NCBI GenBank assembly: GCA_039583875.1 | Contig: CM077151.1 | Coordinates: 121,215,047 to 121,279,046 of the forward strand | DNA: 64,000 bases | Direction of reading: 5' to 3' | Origin: Platanthera guangdongensis | Taxonomy: Eukaryota > Streptophyta > Magnoliopsida > Asparagales > Orchidaceae | The notes under the pieces: generated by a model | Told to the model about the DNA's origin: nothing | What the model saw: only the letters and a program-made list of their open reading frames with translations | Database searches by the model: none | Shown here: positions 23,780 to 34,893 of the stretch, in pieces | Position numbering within the stretch: position 1 is the first letter of the stretch | Layout: each line of letters opens with the position of its first letter | Made by a program: the position numbers and the translations under genes

Positions 23780-24430
23780 TGAGTTCGACATTCGTCGAAC
23801 TCAGGTCGACGATTGTCGTGCTCAGTTCGATGATCTCAGAGTTAATTCTCTGAGATGAGCTCGACGAACTACATTCTCTGATCGACGAAAACTTGGATTA
23901 TCTACTTCAACAACTTAGAACCAGAAGACTTGTGTCGACACTCAGAGTATATGTCGACACCAATTGAGTCGTCACTAGAAGCACTTGTGTCAACACACAG
24001 ATCATCAGTCGACACTTTGGAAAGGTTGTGTCGACACCACACAGAAGACTTGTGTTGACACACAAGATATCAGTAGACACCACCTGTGTCGACACCTGGA
24101 GTAATTGTGTCGACACACAGATCATCAGTCGACACATTGGAAAGGTTGTGTCAACACCACACAGAAGACTTATGTCAACACAAAGGATATCAGTCGACAC
24201 CACCTGTGTCGACACCAGGAGTAATTGTGTCGACACACAGAATATTTGACAACTCCAGAAACTCAGCTCGACGAAATCAAATCTTACGATGATGAATTCT
24301 GGAGACTTTAACTTTCATTTCAGATACAACTGTGAATATTCTAAGTCAAGAATAGTTGCCGAACTCCAGTCGACGAACACAATTATCAACTCGACGAATT
24401 CTGTCATCAGTTCGACGATTCCAGACTTAG
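23780..24430. repeat. Mixed palindrome array in LTR D (TTCGTCGA and TGTCGACAC)
   Basis: TTCGTCGAACT-type units flank (23,786-23,890 and 24,262-24,425) a central block (23,934-24,245) of about sixteen TGTCGACAC units. The central block contains an internal tandem duplication of about 125 bases (24,000-24,125 against 24,125-24,245). It ends about 240 bases before the TATA box. Confidence 0.85.
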
Positions 24431-25372
24431 CATTTATTCCTTCTGTCCTTAGTCTATGGCAATAATTTTTGAATGATTAATGATAAAATATTCTCTGAAT
24501 ATTACCGCTGGACGGTACATTAATCACGACTTTCATCAGAATTATTGTTTTCTATTTTTCCAAGGGACAGTTGGGGAAAAAAATCAATGCAGTTTATTTT
24601 CAATGACCGCTAGCATTGATTGTCGCAAGAAGGATTCAAATTTCGAAAGAAAATTCCCTCAGGAAATATAAAAGAGATGTTTCTCTCTTTCCTGACAATA
24701 TACAGAAGATAGAAAGCAAGAAAGCAAGTAAGAACAATCAGAGTACCAGAGCAATTACAGAGACACAGCATACACAGACACAAATATTTTCAGTAAGTCT
24801 GTCTTCAACAGTTTCTCTGCTCCTTTCACAAAAGCTCTGATACAAAAAGAAGATCTGCTCTCAGAAGAAGAAGAACAAATATACAAAATCAAGAGTCTTC
24901 TTACTTCAACACTCAAGGACTTCCAAGGACAACAACTATCAAATCTGTCAAGAAGATCCTGCAGATAAAGGCTAGAAGCTTGAAGGCCTATCACCCTGCA
25001 GCAAGGCTTCCATATTTCCCTGAACCATTCAATATCTTAGAGGGAGCCATTTGCTACCATCAATAATCCACAAGTCTTCTCTCTGATTGTTGATAGAGAA
25101 GACATAATCAACTCTCTCACCCCCACTGTGTAAAGGGTTGTCATCTCCCTTCAAAAGTGATTCCTGGTTACAAGTCACCTGACCAAAAGACTTGGGGATT
25201 TGGTTTTTGAGCACCTGATCAAAAGCTCATTGGTGTCAGGCACCTGATCAAAAACCTGAGTGGATTCCTACCAGGGTGGTAGAAGAGTGGATGTACCCAG
25301 GTTGAGGAACCACTATAAATTTCTTGTGTCGTCTGGTTGCCCTCTTTCTTTTGTTTTCTTGCTGTGGTTGTG

Positions 25373-28300
25373 TGTAACGCCCCCGATTTTTTTTCGATAA
25401 TTTTATTTGTTTGGGCAACGTCAGATTTATGACGTCGTGGCGTTACTTTTAACGTCGAATGTTGGATTTGAGTAGTTTTGGACGTGCTCGTCCAGTTTCG
25501 TCGCAACCCGAGCATTTTTGGAGTCTCGGAGCGCGATCGAAGTTTTGGGTTTTGTTTTTGTTCGCCGCATACTTTGGCGGTTAATATCTCGGGAATGGCT
25601 CGTAGGATTTTGGTTTTGACTTCGCCATTGTGTCTGTAACATCAGTTTTCGCCTACGGCGTGAGTTTCGTTTAATTCGGCGCGTTTGAGCCTTTGATTTG
25701 ATCTCATATTTCCATGTTCAACTATCTGAACACGATAATTGTTATATTAATGACTGCTTGTTTTGATTCTCGGGAAGCCCACCTAAAGGTGTGGGATTTC
25801 GTCGAACCATCCTGTAATTTTTCTGGGCGCTGTATCGAGGTCGACGATCGTCGAGCGGAGGTCGACGATCGTCGAGCGGAGCTTGACGATTTTAATTTTT
25901 TCTGGGAACAGTCTAGAGGTCGACGATCGTCGAGCGGAGCTCGACGATTGTCGTGCTGAGCTCGACGAAACGTCGAGCGGAGCTTGCTGTAGGTCTAGCG
26001 GATCTGCGTGTTGAGTTCGACGATCTTAGGATTGAGTTCGACGATCTTCGAATTGAGTTCGACGATCGGGCCCTGCGTTCTGCGTTCAACGATTTTCGAA
26101 TTGGGATCGACGATCAGACCTTGCGTTCGACGATTTTCGAATAGATTTCGTCGAGTGGAGTTTTTCCTTTTTGTTCGATGAACGTCGAGCTGAGCTCGAC
26201 CAAGAGTCGAACGGAGTTGTCTCTCCTTTAGCACTCGAGTAATTTTTCCATCCTGGTACTCGAGAGATTTTCCTCCCTTGTACTCGAGTAGTTCCCCCGT
26301 GCAGTACTCGAGTAAGTCCTTAGTACTCGAGTAATTCCCTTGCTGTACTCGAGTAAGTGCCCTTGTACTCGAGTAGTTTCCCCGTGCAGTACTCGAGTAA
26401 GTCCTTAGTGCTCGAGTAATCCCCTTGCTGTACTCGAGTAAGTGCCCTTGTACTCGAGTATTTCCCCCGTGCAGTACTCGAGTAAGTCCTTAGTACTCGA
26501 GTAATCCCCGTGCAGTACTCGAGTATGTGCCTTAGTACTCGAGTAACCCTCGTGCAGTACTCATGTAATTCCCTTAGTACTCGAGTAATCCTTTCCTTCT
26601 GTCTCGGGAAATCCGGTTCAGCTGAACCCGATTTATTTTGTCGTTCTCCCTGTTATCACCTTTAGTATAAATACCTTCTTCATCTTCTTCTCCGATTCGT
26701 TTTCCTCCCGAACCAGAGCGGCGTGAGCGAGAAAGAGGTTGTCCGTCCTTATTTATTCCAGTGGCTGTCGACAGTGCTCCGGTGCTCGGAATTTCAAACC
26801 GATCGTAGATCTGGAAAGCTCTCGTCGAGAGCTTCGCCCTCGTGCTAATTTCTTCCCCGTCTCTTGAGATTTCTCGTTAGGGTTTTTCGGCCCTAATCCC
26901 CTTTTCGACCTTTTTGTCTAGATTTCAACTCCTCCCGCAGTCTTTTGCCCCGATCTACGATGTGGAGCGATTCAGAGAATTATTCCAGTAAAACCAAGGC
27001 AAGTGGTGGTTTCCCCTCGTCTCTCTTTGTCCGATCTAATGGTAACGGCTATACTTTCATGTTCTTTAAAATTTTCTGCGCTTATTCTTCCAAATCATTG
27101 TTATGACTAATCGTTTCAGCGATCCTTTGTTGTTGTAAAGTTTTGTCTTGGAAAGCCCGATCTTGTCTGGTTTTGGTTAATTATTCCTGGTGTGTCTTAG
27201 TGATGTCTATGCATGCCTTAGCTTTCGTTATTAAACGCTTTAGAATTTATCTAGGACTGTAAATAGCTCCTAGAGGTTGATCAACCTTGTCTTGTATCTA
27301 GTAATGTCAAGTAGAGTCTGACGAGCCAAATCTCGAGATATTTGTGTTGTGGTTTCTTTGGGTTTCTTGAATGCGGGAGTTAGTGGACGATTCCACCTCC
27401 GTAGTGTTTGTTATCTTCATTAGTGCCCTGTGGAAGTCTACCTGGTTTTTGGATGTCTGCGGTGTATGGTGGAGAGTATGAGACTCCCTCACAGTTAGAC
27501 AGATTATATATCCATTTTATTTTTGGGTGGTGTGTCCAAGAGTGACCACCTCACCCGTGTTTTTGGGTGGTGTGTCCAAGAGTGACCACTTCGCCGTGTT
27601 TTTGGGTAGAGTCGACTACAGGTGCCTAATAAAGGTTTTGTATTTTCTTTCTTGTGAAATATTCATGCAGTCACCTTATAGCCTTGTGCGTCTGGTGTAC
27701 CCTTGTGGAACATGACAAATCACGTAGTAGTTCTTTTCCTATTGATGCCCTGTTTTCTTCTGTACTTTACTTCAGTGTTTTTGGTCTTGGGTTGGTACTC
27801 CTGTTGACCCTTGCTTATTTTGGCTTATTACTTTTCTGCCACCATTTGTACCTTCTTGCTGAGGTGTTCTGTCTTTGGAATGTCTCAGGTTCTGAGCAGT
27901 AGCAGTTAACAGTGCTGGTTTTGGAGTTTTCTGGGCGGCAGTGTTGGCCGTGGTTGTTGCCTCGTCTTAGCGAGGTAGTTTGTTGTTTGTTTAGTTTTAC
28001 TAGTTCAGATATTCTTTTGTTCGTGGGTTCGTGTCAGTTTGTTGGCGCCCACTGAATTATTAGTTGTTTGATACTTGCTAGCTGCTCATTTCTTTAAATG
28101 TGAATGTGGATTACTTGTTCTCTGAGAGGATTTATGCTAGGAATGCATGCTAGGTATTTTCAACTATAAAATCTACTACTATTACTTCATACATTGCATA
28201 ATTTGAAACTCTAACTTGTTATTTTTAGCGACCGTAAAAGCTATCTTTCCTACTATAATAAATTTAGAATCTTGCATAGCATGAGTTGTCCTTTAGGGAT

Positions 28301-28585
28301 GTTTTTACTCATGTAGGATGTTTGAGTTAAGCTAATAAAGTATTTTTCCGCAGCGTATAATATATTTTTATTCGTGGACTAGATGAGCCACTAAGTCGAG
28401 GGATACGACTAACTACCGCACTTAACTGATTTTCCTTAAAATAACTTAAAAAGAACATTTCTTTATGATTAGTTTGGTGTCTGCCTGAGCGTCCGCAGTT
28501 ATCCCCTGCTGACGTGGCATCATCACGCGCATTTTCCCTTACTCTGATAAGCTTTTTTTATGCGGTAAAAATACGGGTTGTGACA
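25373..28585 (+). mobile_element. Gypsy solo LTR S (family of element I) inside LTR D
   Basis: Starts TGTAACGCCCCCG and ends CGGGTTGTGACA, 3.21 kb, with no internal sequence. It aligns with the reverse complement of LTR I over its length. Flanks are ttgtg on the left and ctgtg on the right (four of five match), consistent with a slightly decayed target-site duplication. Presumably produced by LTR-LTR recombination. TATA box GTATAAATAC at 26,665-26,674. Confidence 0.85.
25838..26595. repeat. Two-class palindrome array in solo LTR S
   Basis: 25,838-26,215 holds TCGACGATCGTCGA and TTCGACGATC units; 26,232-26,595 holds about twenty ACTCGAGTA units. The second class is shared with LTR I, the first with copia LTRs C and D. 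It ends about 70 bases upstream of the TATA box. Confidence 0.85.
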
Positions 28586-28737
28586 CTGTGATAGTTAGTT
28601 TCTGTGCTTTTATATTTTGATTTATTTACTACTACACTTAGACTAATCTGCATTATCCAGCAGAGAATTTTATAAAACTCTGAATACTCTATTCACCCCC
28701 CTCTAGAGTATTTCTGATCTAACTGCTCACTTTCAAT

Positions 28738-28751
28738 TGGTATCAGAGCAG
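28738..28751 (+). other. Primer binding site of element D
   Basis: TGGTATCAGAGCAG, two bases after the LTR end, complementary to initiator Met-tRNA. Confidence 0.9.
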
Positions 28752-28846
28752 GTTCCTTTGATTGTACAAGCTAACCCTTGAACCAAAGATCATTTGTTAG
28801 ATCCAAATTTTATTTTTATTCCCATATTAGATTTATATACACAGCT

Positions 28847-30957
28847 ATGACACAAAATAAAGACTATGCATGCACCAGACCTCCAGTTTGCAACCAAAAC
28901 AGGTTTGCCATCTAGAAGACAAGAATTAAATTATACATGAATTCTATTGATGAGGATATATACAACTCTATTTTGACAGGTCCCCCTCAAGCTTCAACTT
29001 CTGCAACATCTACAAACACTACTGCAGTTCCACCACCTGAGTGGACTGAAGCCCAGAAGAAGGCAAAGATAGCTGATGCCAAGGCTATGAACATACTGAC
29101 ACAAACTATGTCAGATGATATTTTTCAGAAAGTGGCTGAATGCACCTCAGCCAAAGCCATCTAGAATTCACTAAATCAGATGGTGGCTGCTTCAGCTGAT
29201 GAGAGAATGGATAGGAGATCCAACCTCATTTCCTTATATGAGAACTTCAAGAAGAAGAAGCTGAATCAGTTGCTGATATGTATAACAGGTTAAGCTCAAT
29301 CGTTAATGAGCTAAAAACCTTGGACAAGGACATCAACCTCACAGAGGTGAATGAAAAGATCCTGATGTGCTTCCCAAGCTCATGGGATTCAAGGATCTGG
29401 CCCATCAAGGAGGCCAGAAGCCTAAATGAGATATCTACAGAATCTCTATTGGGTAAGTTAAAGTCTTATGAACAACTGATCAAGTCCAGGGAGGCAGCAG
29501 AGCAAAGGACACCTCCACCAGCCAGAAAAGAGCAAAGTATAGCTTTCAAGGCTGCTAAGGAGACAGAGACATCAACATCAAATGAAGAGCTCATGAGTCT
29601 ATTTGCCAGAAGATTCTACAAGATGGCAAGAAAGGACTTCAGAAGAAAGTCATCTAGGCAAGATGACAAACCCAGGTATGATAAAACACCAACTAAAGAA
29701 GTGGTGTGTTTTGGGTGTAGGAAACCTGGGCACTTCCTCTCTGAGTGTCCAGAGAACCAGAAGAAAGATAAGAGAAGAGAGAAAGACACCAGGAAACAGC
29801 ACACCAGCAAACCTTCTTCCAGCAAATACAAGAGGAAGGAAAAGAGTTTTGTGGCTGAAACCTGTAGTGAAACTGAAGATGAATCAACATCTTCCAGCTC
29901 CAGTGAAGATGAGGAAGAAGCAAGGTCTAAGGAGCTTTACCTCATGTCAATTGATGCTTCCAGGAGCTATTCAGAAGAAGAGGAATCAGACAATGAAGAA
30001 ACTTCAGATTCAGAAGCTGATAAGGTACTATCTTCTTTTGATTACACTTCAGATTCTTTTAAAATTGAATTTAAGTCAATGTGTATAGACTTAATAAATT
30101 CAGAAAAAAAGATTAAAACCCTTAGGAAAAAATTAGGAAATTTAGAAAACATTAACTTTGAAAATAATAGGTTAAAAGATGAATTATGCTTAGCTAATGA
30201 GCAAATAACATTGTTACAAATTGAGCTTTGTGAGGCTAAACAACTTGAGGAAACTCTTAATGGAAGAAGCCTCAAGCTGATGGACATCACAAGCACCGTG
30301 AATGCCAGACTTAATGGCAAGCTAGGCTTGGGTGCTTCATGAGGTTTGCCCCCCATTCTCAGCAAGAACATCTTAACCACCCCCATAAAATTTATCACTG
30401 CTAAGGGAAAAGAAAAGGTAATCAATAAACAAATAACAAAAAATGTTTCTAAATCAATAGGTCAGAAAACCAACAACCAGAAAACCATAGGTAACAAGGT
30501 TCAGCAGAATTCGTTGAACTTAGATCGACAAAATCTAGCCAGTTCGTCGAATCCAGATCGACGAACTCTGAACTCAAACTATAGTTATAGTTATTCGTCT
30601 AACTGCGATCGACGAACTCTGTATAGTTCGTCGAGCAGAGGTCGACGAATAAGGGGCACAGAAAATGAATATATTCATTCTCTGGGCAGAGATCGACGAT
30701 CTCAACCCTATTCGTCGAACTCTGGTCGACGAACTCACAAAACTTCGTCGAACCCAGAAAGACTTAACCAAAACTCTAATTATAATAGAAACCTAAAAAA
30801 TTCCAGGAAAGCATTTAATCCACTAGCTGATTGGGTCATACCACCTAGGAGATATCACCCTCTAGGATATAAATCCCAACCAAAATATTATGTGATTTCC
30901 AGCTTTTCATACCAGGAAAACAAAGGACCCAAGGTAACCTGGGTCAAGAACATTTAA
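28847..30957 (+). pseudogene. Sirevirus-type gag, element D
   Basis: Start taken at the ATG at 28,847, because the peptide then shows the family's N-terminal RPP...NRFAI, TAG for Trp, KTRIKLYMNSID pattern. Further Trp-to-TAG at about 29,162 and a frameshift near 29,255 precede the gag domain (MYNRLSSIVNELKTLDKDI). One zinc knuckle, CFGCRKPGHFLSEC (about 29,707), then an acidic Ser/Glu region, a coiled-coil-like segment, a TGA at 30,340, and an Arg/Ser-rich stretch whose DNA is a TTCGTCGA palindrome array (30,500-30,770). The gag frame ends at TAA about 30,955-30,957 after PKVTWVKNI. Non-functional. Confidence 0.85.
30500..30770. repeat. TTCGTCGA ... TCGACGAA inverted repeats inside D gag
   Basis: Six or more paired units such as TTCGTCGAACTCTGGTCGAC, each an imperfect palindrome. 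The DNA lies in the gag frame and encodes a repeated SSN..RRT peptide. The motif equals the LTR motif of C and D. Confidence 0.8.
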
Positions 30958-30973
30958 CTGTTTTTCATTACAG

Positions 30974-32944
30974 GTGAAGAGCTGTCCAAGTGTAAATCAG
31001 ACCTGGTACTTGGATAGTGGTTGCTCCAAACATATGACAGGTAGTAAGGACATTCTATCCAACTATAAGTCCAAGCTGGGGCCAAAGGTCATCTTTGGTG
31101 ACTCCAAATGTGGCCAGTCAGAAGGTTTTGGAGAAGTGAAGATTGGAGCTGTCACATTCAAGAAAGTGGCATATGTCAGAGGACTGAAGCATAACCTCAT
31201 CTCCATAAGTCAATTATGTGATGAAGGTTATCAGGTACATTTTAGTTAATCTTCATGTATTATCTCTAATAAAGAAAACCAAACAATTTTAATTGGGAAT
31301 AGACAAGGCAATATATATTTAGTTGATTTTTTATCTGCCAATTCTGATATCTGTTTACTTAATATAATTAGTAACCATAATGACTTATGACATAAAAGAC
31401 TAGGTCATGTTAATATGAAAAATATTGCTATGCTATTTAAAGACAACCTTGTTAGAGGTCTACCTTCTGGTCCCTACAAGAAGGAAGGCCTTTGCATGGC
31501 TTGTCAATTAGACAATCAAACTAAATCTAGTTTCAAATCATTAATAAAAGTGATTCACCTAGGATTTTGTATTTGCTACACATGGATCTATTTGGACCCA
31601 TTGTTGTACAAAGCCTAGGAGGGAAATCCTACACTTTGGTTATTGTAGATGACTTCTCCATGTTCACTTGGGTATCCTTTCTGAGATCTAAGTCAGATAC
31701 CTTCAAGGTTCTTACAGATTTTCTCAAGACCATACAGATTGAGTTCTCTACTCATGTTACATTGATCAGAAGTGATCATGGCACAGAGTTTGAGTCTCTT
31801 CTTATACATGAGTTCTGTGAGAAGTAAGGTATCATGCATTGCTTCTTAGCTCCTAGAATTCCCCAACAAAATGGGGTAGCTGAAAGGAAAAATAGGACAC
31901 TCATTAAAGCTGCAAGTACATTACTTGCAGATGCTTACATGCCACTATCCTTTTGGGTAGAGACTGTGAACACTGCAAACTATGTCCTGAACAGAAGCCT
32001 GATACATAAGCTAAAGAATATGACTCCCTATGAATTACTAAAAGGGAAGAAATCTAAAATAAACTATTTTAAAGTTTTTGGTTGTATAGGTTATATTCAC
32101 ACAAACAACAAAAGATATATTAGAAAGTTTGAGGCAAAGGTTGAAGAGGGAATTTTTTTAGGATATTCCCAAGTAAGCAAAGCCTATAGGGTTTATAACA
32201 AATCAACTTTAAAAATTGAGGAGTCTATTCATGTTACTTTTGATGAAGCTAACATGTCTTGCAAGGAGAAAGATATTTCTACCAGAAGCAACTTGCAGGT
32301 ACATCACTTGTGTGAGAGTTTGGATGGACTAAACCTTACCCAAGAGGTTCCAACTCATCCTTCTCCACAAGTCATTGGAGAAAGTGAAGATGAAGGTATT
32401 GAAGGGAGTGATATTCCCCCAACAGCAAACATAATTCCACAGGAGGAATTAATTCCAAATGCTATTGCAGAACTAACTCCACCAGCTGATCTTGTCACAC
32501 TTAGGGATCACCACAGATCTCAAGTTATTGGAGACATATCAGCAGGTGTACAGACAAAGCTTCAACTCAACCAAGATTTGATGCATGCCTATTTCTCTCT
32601 CAGATTGAACCTCTATCCATCCATGATGCAGAGCAAGATCCCCACTGGATCATTGCAATACAAGAGGAAATAAATCAGTTTGAGAGATGTAAAGTTTGGG
32701 ATTTGGTTCCAAGGCCTCAAAACTACCCAGTCATTGGAACCAAATGAGTCTACCTAAATAAGCTGGATGTATAAGGAGTAGTAGTGAGGAATAAAGCCAG
32801 GCTTGTTGCACAAGGATATAGGCAAGAAGAAGGAATACATTATGAGCAGACCTTTGCACCTGTTGCAAGATTGGAAGCAATCAGAATATTCCTTGCCTAT
32901 GCAGCTTACAAGAGATTCAAGGTCTATCAAATGGATGTGAAAAG
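30974..32944 (+). pseudogene. Copia pol, element D (protease, integrase, start of RT)
   Basis: Protease LDSGCSKHMTG (about 31,012). GAG-pre-integrase HKRLGHVN, with TGA replacing the preceding Trp (about 31,390). Integrase core HMDLFGP (31,580), SDHGTEFE (31,770) and QQNGVAERKNR (31,865), the D-D-E residues being present. RT begins with IQEEINQFERCKVWDLVP in a shifted frame and runs to YQMDVKS, where E is inserted. Stops at 31,247, 31,825 and about 32,745-32,775 and several frame changes make it inactive. The order protease-integrase-RT identifies Ty1/copia. Confidence 0.9.
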
Positions 32945-34803
32945 TGTTGGGTACATTGGAATATATGTACCTGATTTGAAGAAGCCTCACCCTACTCAAT
33001 GATATACATCAAGGTGTATTTGATGTGCTTTGAGTTTATTTGTGCAGGTTAAGTAACTGCAGGTTTGCAGGAAAAGTTTCTAAGTCCATGTGTCGACACC
33101 TAGAAGAAAAGTGTCGACACTTAAGAAGGCTTGTGTCGACACCTAGAGAAGCTGTGTCGACACTTGGAGTAATTGTGTCGACACCAGGAAGGCAGAGTCG
33201 ACACCAGAAGAAAAGTGTCGACACATACAGGCAGTGTCGACACACAATGAAGAAATGTCTACATAATCAGTGTCGACACTTAGAAGCAGTGTCGACACCC
33301 AGAGAAACTTTGTCGACAACAAAAGTGTCGACACTAGGAGGCTGTGTCGACACTCAGCAAACTTCAACAAAGTTCAAGTACAAGTGTCGACACTAGGAGG
33401 CTGTGTCGACACTCAGTAAACTTCAACAAAGTTTAAGTACAAGTGTCGACACAAAAGAGATGTGTCGACACTCAGCAAAAGTTTCAACACGGAAGGCATG
33501 TGTCGACACAAAGAAGATGTGTCGACACTTAGCAAGTTTCAACACAAGAAGATGTGTCGACGCAAAGGAGTTGTGTCGACACTTAGCAGAAATCAACTGA
33601 GTATTGAAGAATAAGGACTTGTGTCGACACACAGGATCAGTTTCGACACATTCTGAAGAAGCAGTGTCGAGAAGCTGTTACAACAACACAAGGAGTTGTG
33701 TCGACACCATAAAGGCTAGTGTCGACACTTAGTCTACTTGTGTCGACACTTAGTCTATTTGTGTCGACACATAAAGACTATCTGTCTCGACACTTTCAGA
33801 CAGTGACAGAGATTTCAAGAAATGACTGGATGACTTGACAGCTACCATTTGGACCGGTCAACTGCTACTGTCAGAGCTATCAGAAGGTTGTTAGAAACCG
33901 GATCAGCCGGTCACCGTGAAGAAAGCTTATATAAAGGCTTATTCCTTCAACAGAAGAATGAATCAATGAATCGATCAATGAAGTGAAAATTAACACAACA
34001 AGAAGTAGACCTTCAAGAGAAGATCTAAGAAGTTGGAGAGAGAGAGCTCCTTCTAAGAAGACCAGCTGTTGAACCAGGCTGATAAGGAAGATTCAGATTG
34101 AAATCATAATCTCAAGTCAGCAGTTGATTGAAGATCATCTGCATAGAGATACAATCCTACTGTGTTCTAATTCAAGAAGCTTTGAAGAAAGCCAAGGGAG
34201 GTTGATCTCAGCCAAGTTCTTCCAAGAACTCATCAAGAAACCAGTCAACTCATTTCTCTCTACCAGAGTTGTGGTTATACACTTTGTATTTTCTAATTTC
34301 TGTAGGATCTTGTATAGATCTGAGTTATAAGCCTAAATCTATAAAGGCTGAGGTAGGGCCTGTGTTCCTGAGTGTAGGAGAATCATTTCTCTGAGTGTAG
34401 GCCTTGTTGAAGGCTGAGGTAGGGATGTTGTGCCTGAGTGTAGGTCTTGTTGAAGACCGAGTGGTAGGGCTTTTGTGCCTGAGTTGTAGGAGTGGGATCA
34501 CTCTGAGTTGTAGGAACCTGTTTGGGGTTCTGAGTTGTAAGATCTGAGGATCTGAGGAGAAGTGGAGAAGTTAGGCCGAATCTAGTACACTACTAGATAG
34601 GCGAAGGGGGAAAGTGGATGTACCCAGACCTTGGGGAACCACTATAAATCCTGTGTGCTCTCTGTGATTGTATGCTTGTATGGATGATGTGCTGTGATAC
34701 TTGTAGAATTGCAATTACTGTACTGTATTTCTGCCTTTAAAGTTTAAAAAGATATAGGTCACCTATTCACCCCCCTCTAGGTGATTAGGCACTGTTTCTT
34801 TCA
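32945..34803 (+). repeat. 5' LTR of element E
   Basis: Begins TGTTGGGTACATTGG and ends TTTCTTTCA, with ttcacccccctctaggtg shortly before the end. TATA box TATATAAA at 33,928-33,935. TGTCGACAC array at 33,090-33,795 in U3. About 1.86 kb. Confidence 0.93.
33090..33795. repeat. GTGTCGACAC palindrome array in 5' LTR E
   Basis: About thirty-five copies of the 10-base palindrome GTGTCGACAC or close variants, spaced 12-25 bases, with a ~60-base tandem unit (aggaggctgtgtcgacactc) in the middle. It ends about 130 bases before the TATA box. It creates many spurious ORFs rich in CRHL or VST on both strands. Confidence 0.9.
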
Positions 34804-34805
34804 AG

Positions 34806-34818
34806 TGGTATCAGAGGG
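34806..34818 (+). other. Primer binding site of element E
   Basis: TGGTATCAGAGGG, two bases after the LTR end; complementary to initiator Met-tRNA. Confidence 0.9.
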
Positions 34819-34893
34819 AGGTTACTCAAAAAGGACATAACAGTCTGAGTAAAGATCCTGTAGGCAGAATCAGTATAATCAAGAATCAAGAAA

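Larger units (their letters stand above)
23593..28735 (+). repeat. 5' LTR of element D, split by solo LTR S
   Basis: The LTR parts are 23,593-25,372 (starts TGTTGGATCC) and 28,586-28,735 (ends CTCACTTTCA), about 1.93 kb in total. TATA box TATAAAAG at 24,667-24,674. The inner end contains ttcacccccctctagagta, shared with LTR E. U3 carries two motif classes, TTCGTCGA and TGTCGACAC. Confidence 0.88.
23593..32944 (+). mobile_element. Copia element D, 5' half, inserted in LTR of I and interrupted by E
   Basis: 5' LTR (split by solo LTR S), Met-tRNA primer site, degraded gag, protease, integrase and the start of RT, where element E begins. RNase H, aORF and 3' LTR must lie beyond the window. Many stops and frameshifts. 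LTR-related to C. Confidence 0.88.

Noticed and set aside
33040..33632. ORFs rich in CRHL, VST and VDT repeats in LTR E (and at 63,120-63,740, 23,907-24,292)
   Set aside because: They are translations of the GTGTCGACAC palindrome array, open on both strands because the repeat lacks stops. No domain and not conserved as protein.
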